Assembly: GCA_946613705.1 (NCBI GenBank)
Contig: CAMOFU010000019.1
Location: 1-18,097, forward strand
Reading direction: 5' to 3'
Length of the DNA: 18,097 nt
From: an uncultured Clostridia bacterium
GTDB taxonomy: Bacteria > Bacillota > Clostridia > Oscillospirales > Ruminococcaceae
The notes below the pieces were generated by a model. It was not told the origin of the DNA. It saw only the letters and a program-made list of their open reading frames with translations, and did not search any database. Both the position numbers and the translations under genes were made by a program. This document shows positions 1 to 7,293 of the stretch, piece by piece. The first letter of the stretch is position 1, and the number at the start of each line of letters is the position of its first letter.

Positions 1-33
1 TGCATACCGCAGATCAGCAATACACACAAAAGA

Positions 34-62
34 ATTATATCACTTTATTACTCTGTTGTCAA
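34..62 (-). promoter_or_regulatory. Perfect-consensus sigma-A promoter reading out of the left edge
   Basis: On the minus strand a -35 box TTGACA (57-62) is followed by a 17-bp spacer and a -10 box TATAAT (34-39); all 12 consensus bases match. Transcription would start near position 27 and run off the window, so the gene served is not visible. It lies 11-39 bp past the glgP stop codon, so the unseen gene is probably expressed independently of the glycogen operon. The -35 box sits inside a perfect inverted repeat (51-67). Confidence 0.75.
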
Positions 63-67
63 CAGAG
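51..67. repeat. Perfect 7-bp inverted repeat over the -35 box, operator-like
   Basis: The sequence CTCTGTTGTCAACAGAG has two perfect 7-bp arms around a 3-bp centre and covers the -35 hexamer of the outward promoter. As RNA from glgP it could form a hairpin just after the stop codon, but no U-run follows, so it is not a convincing intrinsic terminator. The position fits a repressor operator better. The regulator is not identifiable from the sequence. Confidence 0.45.
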
Positions 68-72
68 ATGCC

Positions 73-2439
73 TTAAAGCTTCCATATATTCTCAGCATAA
101 TCCTTGATAGTCCTGTCAGACGAGAACTTCCCTGCCGAACAGATATTCAGCCAGCACTTTTTCGCAAAGGCAAGCTCATCCTTATAGTCTTTGTTTGCGC
201 GCAGCTTAGTCTTTACATAATCCTCAAGGTCGCCAAGCAGATAGTAATGGTCGGGAACGTGCCACGATGCACCGTCGGTGAGAGCCTTATAAAGCTCCTT
301 GAAGCTGCCTTCTTCGTTTGAAGGCACACCGCCGTCATCAAGAGTTCCGTCGATCAGCTTATTGAGCACGCGGCTGATCTTTTCGTTGCTGAACAGTATC
401 TTTCTCGGATCATAGTCGGGCATGATCTTTTCAAGCTCCTCGACCTTTGCGCCGAAGATATACTCGTTTTCCTCGCCTGCCTCCTCGGCTATCTCAATGT
501 TTGCTCCGTCAAGAGTTCCGAGAGTCACGGCACCGTTGAGCATCAGCTTCATATTACCCGTGCCCGATGCCTCGGTCCCTGCTGTAGAGATCTGCTCCGA
601 GATATCGGCAGCCGCCACAAGCTTCTCTGCGTAGCTGACGTTATAGTTCTGAACGAAAACGACCTTAATAAGCCCGCTTACCTCGGGGTCATTATCGATG
701 ACCCTGCCTATCTCACCGATCAGCTTGATTATTGCCTTGGCTCTTCTGTACCCGGGTGCGGATTTTGCGCCGAAGATAAAAGTAGTAGGTGTAAAGTCCT
801 TGATGCTCCCGTCCTTGATGCCATAGTAGATATAGAGTATAGATAATGCGTTGAGCAGCTGACGCTTGTATTCATGCAGACGCTTTATCTGGATATCAAA
901 CAAGGCAGCGGGGTCTGTTTCCACTCCGTCATGAGCCTTGATGAAATCTGCAAGCTGCTGCTTTTTCTGCTTTTTGATCGCTATGAACTCTCTGAGAACG
1001 CTTTCATCATCAGCATACTTTTTCAGCTCCGCAAGCCTGCCAAGATCCTTTACCCATGCATCGCTGCCGAGCAGCTTAGTCACAAGTGCAGACAGCTCTT
1101 CATTGCAGAGCGCAAGCCATCTGCGCTGTGTGATACCGTTTGTCTTGTTCTGAAAACGCTCGGGATAAAGCTCATACCATTCCTTCAGAGTATCAGCTTT
1201 GAGTATCTCGGTATGTATCTGAGCTACACCGTTTACATAGCTTGATGAATATACCGCAAGATCAGCCATTCTCACCTGTCCGTCTGCAACAGGTGCAAGC
1301 TTTGTGATAAACTCTCTGTCCTTGCCGAGCTTATACATATCCTTTACAAAACGCTCGTTTATCATCAGAACAAATGCATATACTCTCGGCAAAAGCTGTT
1401 CCATAAGGCTGCTGCTCCACTTTTCGAGCGCCTCCTGCATGACCGTGTGATTAGTATAGTTGAACACCTTCTGAGTGATACAGAATGCCTTTTCAAACTC
1501 ATAGCCGTACTTATCCACAAGTATACGCATAAGCTCGGGGATAGAGATAACGGGGTGAGTATCATTGAGCTGTATCGTTACATACTCGGCAAGGTTATCG
1601 AGAGTTTTGAATCGGGCGTAATGCTTGGCTGTGATATCCGCAAGCGATGCAGCCGAGAAGAAATACTCCTGCCTTAGACGCAGCTTTCTTCCCTCATCAA
1701 AATTATCATTGGGATACAGCACCTTGCAGATGTTTTCGGCATCTGTAGCGCTCTTTACGGCACCGTCATAATCTCCGCTGTTGAATCTGTCAAAATCAAA
1801 GCCCTCGCAAGCCTCTGACTGCCACAGACGCAGTGTGCCTATATTATCTGTTCCGTAACCGATTATCGGCATATCATACGGAACAGCCTTTACCGTCATA
1901 TCGGAATACCCGACCGTGACTGCCTCGGCATCACAGCGCTTGCTCCATGGGTCGCCCTGACGCTGCCAGTCATCGGGATATTCCCTCTGGAAGCCGTTTT
2001 CTATAGCCTGACGGAACAGACCGTATTTATATCTTATACCGTAGCCGTCGAGAGGAATATCATGCGATGCCGCCGAATCAAGAAAGCAGGCTGCGAGCCT
2101 TCCGAGGCCGCCGTTTCCGAGAGCCGCGTCTTCGATCTCCTCAAGCTCGGCAAGGGAACGTCCCGAAAGCTTCAACGCGTCGTCAACATCATTCTTTATC
2201 CCAAGCACGAGCAGATTGTTATACACTGCCCTGCCCATCAGGAATTCCATAGAAAGATAGCAGGCTCGGCGATTTGCCAGATGCTTTTCACGGCTGCGTG
2301 ACCATCTGTCTGCGATCTCGCGCATCACTACTGCCGATATACTTTCATGCAGCTGCACCGCATCTGCTTTATCGGCAGCAGTGCCGAACTTTCCCGCAAG
2401 ATCTTTATTTATCTCATCAAGTAAATACTGTTTATCCAT
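73..2439 (-). CDS. glgP: Glycogen/starch/alpha-glucan phosphorylase
   Basis: This PLP enzyme (GT35) removes terminal alpha-1,4-linked glucose from glycogen or maltodextrin using phosphate, giving glucose-1-phosphate in the cytoplasm. The 788-residue product has the N-terminal glycine-rich motif GNGGLGRLAACFLDS at 108-122 and the C-terminal PLP site EASGTGNMK, with the Schiff-base lysine at about 631, followed by LDGANIEI. Length is slightly below the usual 800-840 residues, with no domain missing. The ATG is fixed by AGGAGGA (2446-2452), 6 nt upstream. It is the last gene of the malQ-deaminase-glgP operon, 21 bp after the deaminase stop; MalQ rebuilds the short chains that phosphorylase cannot degrade. 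No intrinsic terminator with a U-run follows. The symbol glgP is preferred to malP only because the substrate cannot be told from sequence. Confidence 0.96.
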   Translation of the reverse strand: MDKQYLLDEINKDLAGKFGTAADKADAVQLHESISAVVMREIADRWSRSREKHLANRRACYLSMEFLMGRAVYNNLLVLGIKNDVDDALKLSGRSLAELEEIEDAALGNGGLGRLAACFLDSAASHDIPLDGYGIRYKYGLFRQAIENGFQREYPDDWQRQGDPWSKRCDAEAVTVGYSDMTVKAVPYDMPIIGYGTDNIGTLRLWQSEACEGFDFDRFNSGDYDGAVKSATDAENICKVLYPNDNFDEGRKLRLRQEYFFSAASLADITAKHYARFKTLDNLAEYVTIQLNDTHPVISIPELMRILVDKYGYEFEKAFCITQKVFNYTNHTVMQEALEKWSSSLMEQLLPRVYAFVLMINERFVKDMYKLGKDREFITKLAPVADGQVRMADLAVYSSSYVNGVAQIHTEILKADTLKEWYELYPERFQNKTNGITQRRWLALCNEELSALVTKLLGSDAWVKDLGRLAELKKYADDESVLREFIAIKKQKKQQLADFIKAHDGVETDPAALFDIQIKRLHEYKRQLLNALSILYIYYGIKDGSIKDFTPTTFIFGAKSAPGYRRAKAIIKLIGEIGRVIDNDPEVSGLIKVVFVQNYNVSYAEKLVAAADISEQISTAGTEASGTGNMKLMLNGAVTLGTLDGANIEIAEEAGEENEYIFGAKVEELEKIMPDYDPRKILFSNEKISRVLNKLIDGTLDDGGVPSNEEGSFKELYKALTDGASWHVPDHYYLLGDLEDYVKTKLRANKDYKDELAFAKKCWLNICSAGKFSSDRTIKDYAENIWKL

Positions 2440-2460
2440 ATCGGTTCCTCCTGTATAATA

Positions 2461-3102
2461 TCATCGGGACAGGTCAACAGCCTCTGCGATTCGGTCATAT
2501 ACCTCCTGCGCGGCAAGCTCAGTCAGTGGTCTGCTTCTGAACATTCCCTCGCGTTCAAGCTTCTGCGCAGCTTCAACTCCGCAAGCATTGAGCTGTGAAA
2601 AATCCCCGATAATGCGTTCAAGCTTTTGTTTGTCACTGCAATAAAGCAGCTCGCGGACAGTCTGAAAGGCTCTCTGGATATCACCGAACTCATTATCCCG
2701 CCAGATGATCTCTATGTTTTTTGAGCTTGCAAATGCAAAGGTATCTATCAGCCCCATAGCGCCGCCGTAATTATCCCTTGCACCGATCTCGATATGCCTT
2801 ATACCGCCCATAACGATAGTGCCCATGCACATGATGCAAGGTTCAAGTCCTGCATAAAGCCTGTATTTCCAAAGCTCGGGGTAAACGGCAGTATCCAGTG
2901 CCGCGACCGCTGCATTCTCTGCGTGTGCGGTCTTGGGATTGGGTACAAGCCTCTCGCCCGTGCAGTTTCTTGCCTCTGAAATAATGCTGCCGTTTTCATC
3001 GGTTATCACAGCAGCGATCGCTCTGCTGCCATTGCATACCGAACTCCATTCAAGCTCAAACACTCTTTGCCACGGCAGAGGCAGATCGTTAAATGCTCTC
3101 AT
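2461..3102 (-). CDS. CDA-superfamily zinc nucleoside deaminase, TadA-like with C-terminal extension
   Basis: The 213-residue protein carries the cytidine/deoxycytidylate deaminase fold signature: TAHAEN, with zinc ligand H60 and proton-shuttle E62, and LEPCIMC, with zinc ligands C89 and C92. The spacing and the later RDNYGGAMG segment resemble TadA, the tRNA A34 deaminase, and related purine or nucleoside deaminases. TadA is usually about 150-170 residues; this protein has about 80 extra C-terminal residues, mostly predicted helix. The ATG overlaps the malQ stop in ATGA (3102-3099) with no good Shine-Dalgarno site, so translation probably depends on re-initiation after malQ. It lies between two glucan-degrading enzymes, which does not explain its substrate. 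Whether it edits tRNA or acts on a free base or nucleoside is undetermined. The deaminase class is secure; the name tadA is not. Confidence 0.88.
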   Translation of the reverse strand: MRAFNDLPLPWQRVFELEWSSVCNGSRAIAAVITDENGSIISEARNCTGERLVPNPKTAHAENAAVAALDTAVYPELWKYRLYAGLEPCIMCMGTIVMGGIRHIEIGARDNYGGAMGLIDTFAFASSKNIEIIWRDNEFGDIQRAFQTVRELLYCSDKQKLERIIGDFSQLNACGVEAAQKLEREGMFRSRPLTELAAQEVYDRIAEAVDLSR

Positions 3103-4601
3103 TTCTTTTTCTTTTTGACCTCTGTTCTTTTGGGAAGTCTGCCGTATATCCGCGTAAGCTCATATATCTCCTTTGACAGCTTATCTGTCAGGGCATCTGC
3201 ACTCATTCGCCATTGCCAGTTTCCGCCCAGCGTTGACGGGATATTCATTCTTGCCTCAGAGCCGAGCTCAAGAAGATCCTGCATCTGCACGATCGCGGTA
3301 TCGGCTATGCTCGCCCAGGCAGCTCTGATAACAGCCCGTGGGATATCCTTGCCCCTCTTTACATTCAGATACTCTCTTGTGAACCTTGCATCCTTCCTCG
3401 GCAGGGATGCCGCCCAGCCTGCAAGCGTTTCATTATCATGCGTACCCGTATAGCAAACGCAGTTTCGGCTGCTGAAATTGTGCGGAAGATAATCGCTCTC
3501 GCCCGAAGCATCGAAAGCAAATTCAAGCACCTTCATTCCGGGGAAGCCCGAGCTTTTGAGCAGACGTGCAACAGCGGGAGTGATAAATCCGAGATCCTCG
3601 GCGATTATCCTGCATTCGCCCAGCTGTTTTTTTACAGCCTTGAACAGCTTCATAGCAGGCCCCTTGCGCCATTCACCGATGATAGCATCTTCATTGCCGT
3701 AGGGGATCGTATAATAGCTCTCGAAGCCGCGGAAGTGGTCGATACGGACTACATCGTAGGTCTCGGTCGCAGAGCGTATACGGTCTATCCACCAGCCGAA
3801 ACCTTCTGCCTCCATAACGTCCCATCTGTAAAGCGGATTGCCCCACAGCTGACCCTTGGCTGTAAACACATCAGGCGGACAGCCCGCAACATCAACAGGC
3901 TTCTTATCCTCATCAAGCAGGAAGTATTCAGGCTTCGTCCAGACCTCAACGCTGTCGTATGCCACGTATATCGGTATATCACCGATAATATCAATGCCGA
4001 GACCGTTGACATACCCCTTTAAGCGTTTCCACTGTTTGAAATATTCGTACTGGATAAACTTATACAAGCCGATATCCTGCTTATATTCTTCACGGGCGGC
4101 AGCAACAGCTCTATCCTCGAACATACGCAGCGGCTTCTCCCATTCGTCCCATGCTTTTCCGCCGTGAGCGTCCTTCAATGCCATGAACAGTGCATAGTTA
4201 TCCAGCCACTTGCCGTTATCGGCACAGAAGCTGTTATAGTCATAATCCGGAACAAATCTCGCATAAGCCTTGCGCAGCACCTTGAACACCTTATTATAGA
4301 GCAGTTCATAATCAATACCGCTCGGCTCGCCCCATTTGATACGCTTATACTCGGAGCCTTTGAGCAGACCCTCTGCTTCAAGGGCCTCAAAGTCTATAAA
4401 ATAAGGATTTCCCGCATTTACAGAAAAGCTCTGATATGGCGAATCGCCGTAGCTTGTAGGAGTAACGGGAAGTATCTGCCAGTATTTCTGACCGCTTTTT
4501 GCAAGAAAGTCTGCAAAAGCATATGCCTCTCTGCCGAGCTTTCCGATACCGTAGCTTCCGGGCAGTGAGGAGATATGCATAAGAATTCCGCTTGCACGCA
4601 T
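3099..4601 (-). CDS. malQ: 4-alpha-glucanotransferase (amylomaltase, GH77)
   Basis: This cytoplasmic enzyme transfers alpha-1,4-glucan segments between maltodextrins, lengthening short chains for the phosphorylase and releasing glucose. The 500-residue product begins with SGILMHISSLPGSYGIG and has the GH77 catalytic set: nucleophile D288 in VRIDHFRGF, acid/base E335 in IIAEDLGF, and D389 in GTHDNET. The GDIPIYVA motif at about 207-214 and the NIPSTLGGNWQWR end near 453-465 are also typical. The ATG at 4601 is chosen because AGGAGGA (4608-4614) lies 6 nt upstream and the family N-terminus starts here; an upstream in-frame start at 4652 would add 17 unrelated residues and has no such site. First gene of the operon. 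The C-terminus ends in five lysines encoded by an A-rich run that overlaps the deaminase start. Confidence 0.96.
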   Translation of the reverse strand: MRASGILMHISSLPGSYGIGKLGREAYAFADFLAKSGQKYWQILPVTPTSYGDSPYQSFSVNAGNPYFIDFEALEAEGLLKGSEYKRIKWGEPSGIDYELLYNKVFKVLRKAYARFVPDYDYNSFCADNGKWLDNYALFMALKDAHGGKAWDEWEKPLRMFEDRAVAAAREEYKQDIGLYKFIQYEYFKQWKRLKGYVNGLGIDIIGDIPIYVAYDSVEVWTKPEYFLLDEDKKPVDVAGCPPDVFTAKGQLWGNPLYRWDVMEAEGFGWWIDRIRSATETYDVVRIDHFRGFESYYTIPYGNEDAIIGEWRKGPAMKLFKAVKKQLGECRIIAEDLGFITPAVARLLKSSGFPGMKVLEFAFDASGESDYLPHNFSSRNCVCYTGTHDNETLAGWAASLPRKDARFTREYLNVKRGKDIPRAVIRAAWASIADTAIVQMQDLLELGSEARMNIPSTLGGNWQWRMSADALTDKLSKEIYELTRIYGRLPKRTEVKKKKK

Positions 4602-4607
4602 AAATGA

Positions 4608-4614
4608 TCCTCCT
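4608..4614 (-). promoter_or_regulatory. Ribosome binding site of malQ
   Basis: AGGAGGA on the minus strand, 6 nt before the ATG at 4601. It decides the malQ start against the longer in-frame alternative at 4652. Confidence 0.9.
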
Positions 4615-4624
4615 GAATGAAATA

Positions 4625-4650
4625 CAATTAACAAATAACAAATAACATAC
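4625..4650. repeat. 7-bp-period CAAATAA tandem repeat in the malQ leader
   Basis: On the plus strand the units are CAATTAA, CAAATAA, CAAATAA and CATACAA, with the C at 4625, 4632, 4639 and 4646, a strict 7-bp period. Relative to malQ transcription it reads as TTATTTG repeats in the 5' leader, between the predicted start near 4663 and the ribosome binding site. The same heptad occurs upstream of purA at 7294-7333. Confidence 0.6.
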
Positions 4651-4669
4651 AAAAACAGCTTATCTATAT

Positions 4670-4698
4670 ATTATACATCAAAGTACAGGATTTTTCAA
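4670..4698 (-). promoter_or_regulatory. Sigma-A promoter of the malQ-deaminase-glgP operon
   Basis: The minus strand has TTGAAA (4693-4698), a 17-bp spacer and a perfect TATAAT (4670-4675). The predicted start near 4663 leaves a leader of about 62 nt. No catabolite-response or maltose-regulator operator was recognised. Confidence 0.8.
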
Positions 4699-4734
4699 GT
4701 GTTTTGCCGCAATTCCTTGCTATTGCCTGCTATA

Positions 4735-4763
4735 CAGGTCAAACGGCGCTCCCGACCTGCCGT
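4735..4763 (-). other. Two mutually exclusive short hairpins after the amidase gene
   Basis: CAGGTC (4735-4740) can pair with GACCTG (4754-4759), while ACGGC (4743-4747) can pair with GCCGT (4759-4763). Neither is followed by a U-run on the minus strand, so I do not call a terminator. Transcripts from the amidase may read into the malQ operon, or termination may be of another kind. Confidence 0.3.
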
Positions 4764-4772
4764 AAAAAATCG

Positions 4773-7055
4773 TTATTCCATAGGGAAGCCGTAATGTCGG
4801 AGCATAGCAACGGCCTCTGCCCTGCCGAGCTTGGCAAGGTTGCTGTCGTTCATGAACCAGTCTCTCACCGAAGGATTCGTATGGAAGGACTGCTCGATCA
4901 GCACACCCGGGACACCAACAGAATCGGCACCCTTGTTCACCGAAAAATTAGTCTCGCCGTTCGGCTTGTCCCAGCTGACTACCATGTAGTCCCTGAACGG
5001 TGCGCGCGACTCTACAGATATCCCGTTCGGGTCGATAGTCTTAGATGCTGCAAGTCCAAGCTCATAGGCAAGTGCCGTATCGAACCGTTTCGCGGCAGCT
5101 GTATGATTAATAAAACAGTATATTCCCCACACATTCGGCGTGTTCCAGCTGTTGGAGCCCGTGGCATTTGTATGCAGGGAAATAAAATAATCACAGCTCT
5201 CGGCATATTTACCGCGGTAGGTAAGCGAGTCGTGATATGCGTCGTCCGCATAAGAATACTGCCCCTCGAACGGTATTCCGTCAGCATACTTCTCTGTCTT
5301 GCCGTCGCCTGTGCGGGTGACACGAACATCGGCAAAGGCAGTGCCGTCAAGCTTAAAGCCTTTAAGCTCATTGCTGACCTTGCCACCGAGCAGAAGCATC
5401 TGTGTTCCCTCCGAATAAACACCGTTTGACTTGGCACCGATATAATGCCCGGGGTCGATGCAGAGCTTTACCTTTACCCAGCCCTCCTCAAACGCGGGCT
5501 GTGAACACTTCTTTCCGCTCACACCGACAATAGCATACCTGAAAAAGCGCATATCCTCCCCCGATATATCATCTGTATAGCTGTAGTCTGAGGTGGAAGA
5601 GGTCCTGTTCACCTGCTTCAGCTTTTTCCAAGTATTGCCGTCCGTGCTGCTGCGGAAGATAACATAGGAGGAAAAAGACTTGTCCTCGGAATGATCCCAT
5701 TTAAGAGTGATCCTTCTGCTCGAAACGCCCTTGGACACAGATTTAAGATCGACCCTGTGCAGAGAGCTGTCAGCCGTAAGTCCTGCATTTTTCAGCGCTG
5801 ACGAAAGCTTCGGCCTCAGATAGTTTTCAGAATAAGATATGATCCCGTTCGTGACCCAATACCTGACAACACCGCTGCTGTCCGAATAATACGTTGTCTT
5901 GCCGTCCCTATATGTCCCTGCGGGCGGTTTTCTGAGGGTGAACTCTCTGTATGTTGAGCCCTTGAAATTGCCCTTGCCCGTAAGCGTGACAGTCGCAGTG
6001 CCTGCAGCGTTGTTGTTTTTATAGGACACCGTATAATCCTTGCCTTCTGTAAGTTTTATGCCGTTGAACTTCAAGGTCGGCTTCGGAGTAACAGGTTCAC
6101 CGACGTAGATATAACTGAGTGCAGGGATAGCTGCCCTGTTATCCGCAAGATCGTTCGGCGTGATATTGAACGTTCCGGAGATGCTCCCCTGATAATTGCC
6201 TTTTCCCTTGACAGTGATCTTTGCAGTTCCCACATTGAGATCATTGCTGTAGGAAACTGTAAAGTCTCTTCCATTGACAAGCTTGTTCCCGAGAGTATCC
6301 TTCACTGTAACGGGCGGAGTTATCCTGCTGCCCTTATAGGTATAGTTCAGATACGGTATAGTCGCTTTTTTTACATTGCCCTTTACGGTTATGCTGCGTT
6401 TGGAGCTGTAGCTGCCGTAACGTGTACTGCCGAGAGTACCCGAAGAGGTTATAAAGGCTCTTACCTTGACATAGTATTTTTCTCCTGCCTTCGGGATATT
6501 TGTAAGGTTGACATAATATCTCCCGATGACTGTTGTGCTGTGAACATCTTTTTCAAATGCGGGGTCCTTGGTATACAGTATCTGGTAACCGAGTGCGTTA
6601 CTGACCTTACCCCAGCGGACAATGATCTTATCGTTTTCGGTTGTAAGTGAGCTTATAGCGGCCTTGGCAGGCTTGATCGTAAAGAGCACCTCTTTGCTGC
6701 CCGTATAGCTGCCGATGCCTGTGACCTTTAGCCTTGCTGCTTTATACCCGACATTTACGTTGTTGGAATAAGTCAGCCTATAATCTGTTCCTTTTTTCAG
6801 CAGTTTTCCGCCGAGGGTGACCGTTATCTCATCGGCACCGTTCCTGTTATCGGGAGTTATGGGGCTGCCTGTATAGGAATAGCTTGCATATTTAAAGCTC
6901 ACCTTGCAGCCAGATATATCCCGATCTGTCAGAGCCGTATGCTGCGCAGTGGCTGTAGCACGAACTGTCGAAGCCGTATTATCGGCAGCAGCACAGACAG
7001 CTCCCGCACTTAATGCCAAAGTAAATGAAGCGAGCAGAGTTAGTATAAATCTCAT
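4773..7055 (-). CDS. Secreted N-acetylmuramoyl-L-alanine amidase with Ig-like surface repeats and FN3-like domains
   Basis: The 760-residue exported protein is built to cut the amide bond between muramic acid and the stem peptide. It starts MRFILTLLASFTLALSAGAV, a signal peptide with likely cleavage near residue 20-24. Then come three related beta-rich repeats (about 48-128, 232-300, 307-375), each with a YTG- or YVG-type opening, a KGTDY/GRDFTVSY/GKDYTVSY core and a GxGxY/FxGS end. A fibronectin III-like segment (132-226) splits repeats 1 and 2; a second lies at about 432-517. The C-terminal Amidase_3 domain (527-757) shows DPGH (534-537), E549, H628 in SLHTN and E721 in LIEQSFHTN, so the zinc and catalytic residues are intact. 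The start at 7055 is set by the signal peptide and by the promoter, whose start site lies downstream of the longer alternatives. No LPXTG or dockerin is seen. A role in growth, separation or lysis is not decidable. Confidence 0.9.
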   Translation of the reverse strand: MRFILTLLASFTLALSAGAVCAAADNTASTVRATATAQHTALTDRDISGCKVSFKYASYSYTGSPITPDNRNGADEITVTLGGKLLKKGTDYRLTYSNNVNVGYKAARLKVTGIGSYTGSKEVLFTIKPAKAAISSLTTENDKIIVRWGKVSNALGYQILYTKDPAFEKDVHSTTVIGRYYVNLTNIPKAGEKYYVKVRAFITSSGTLGSTRYGSYSSKRSITVKGNVKKATIPYLNYTYKGSRITPPVTVKDTLGNKLVNGRDFTVSYSNDLNVGTAKITVKGKGNYQGSISGTFNITPNDLADNRAAIPALSYIYVGEPVTPKPTLKFNGIKLTEGKDYTVSYKNNNAAGTATVTLTGKGNFKGSTYREFTLRKPPAGTYRDGKTTYYSDSSGVVRYWVTNGIISYSENYLRPKLSSALKNAGLTADSSLHRVDLKSVSKGVSSRRITLKWDHSEDKSFSSYVIFRSSTDGNTWKKLKQVNRTSSTSDYSYTDDISGEDMRFFRYAIVGVSGKKCSQPAFEEGWVKVKLCIDPGHYIGAKSNGVYSEGTQMLLLGGKVSNELKGFKLDGTAFADVRVTRTGDGKTEKYADGIPFEGQYSYADDAYHDSLTYRGKYAESCDYFISLHTNATGSNSWNTPNVWGIYCFINHTAAAKRFDTALAYELGLAASKTIDPNGISVESRAPFRDYMVVSWDKPNGETNFSVNKGADSVGVPGVLIEQSFHTNPSVRDWFMNDSNLAKLGRAEAVAMLRHYGFPME

Positions 7056-7056
7056 C

Positions 7057-7072
7057 GGATCACTGTCTTTCT
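7057..7072 (-). promoter_or_regulatory. Amidase ribosome binding site: extended anti-SD match with a disrupted core
   Basis: The minus strand reads AGAAAGACAGTGATCC. The complement of a typical Firmicutes 16S 3' end is AGAAAGGAGGTGATCC, so 13 of 16 bases agree, but all three mismatches fall in the GGAGG core. The ATG follows after 1 nt. The element probably still binds the ribosome, less strongly than the AGGAGG sites of the neighbours. Confidence 0.5.
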
Positions 7073-7092
7073 CATGTGTATTATATATATGC

Positions 7093-7121
7093 ATTATATC
7101 ATAGAAACAAGATATAGTCAA
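7093..7121 (-). promoter_or_regulatory. Sigma-A promoter of the amidase gene
   Basis: The minus strand has TTGACT (7116-7121), a 17-bp spacer and a perfect TATAAT (7093-7098). The predicted start near 7086 gives a leader of about 31 nt and excludes the in-frame ATG codons at 7094 and 7139 as translation starts. Confidence 0.8.
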
Positions 7122-7159
7122 GGCAGGCTCGGAGGACACAGCGCTGCCCGATATGCGGT

Positions 7160-7282
7160 CAATTTACGTTGCCATCGGGCGACCCCGCAAGCAAAAACTA
7201 CATCGTTGAGTATTATGATGCCGATAACAACACCGCAACAACTAAAAATGATATAAAGGCGATTTTCAAAAAATATGCTTAG
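7160..7282 (+). pseudogene. Decayed 3' end of an unidentified protein gene
   Basis: A plus-strand frame closing at TAG (7280-7282) translates to a protein-like tail that includes YDADNNTATTKNDIKAIF and ends KKYA. The composition (acidic and Asn/Thr-rich, then Lys-rich, then stop) and the absence of any in-frame ATG suggest the last ~35-40 codons of a gene whose front is lost. The frame is open back to a TAG at 7115, but the protein-like character fades above about 7160, where it runs into the amidase promoter. A perfect hairpin (TTTGCT-AAC-AGCAAA, 7283-7297) follows the stop at once. The family is not recognised. Chance open frame is the alternative. Confidence 0.45.
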
Positions 7283-7293
7283 TTTGCTAACAG

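Noticed and set aside
51..67. Intrinsic terminator of glgP
   Set aside because: The hairpin is perfect but is followed by UAAUAAAG instead of a U-run; its overlap with a -35 box fits an operator better.
4735..4763. Intrinsic terminator of the amidase gene
   Set aside because: Two short competing hairpins exist but no U-run follows on the minus strand.
7074..7256. A 60-codon plus-strand frame starting at 7074
   Set aside because: No ribosome binding site, lies across the amidase promoter, and is out of frame with the protein-like remnant ending at 7282.
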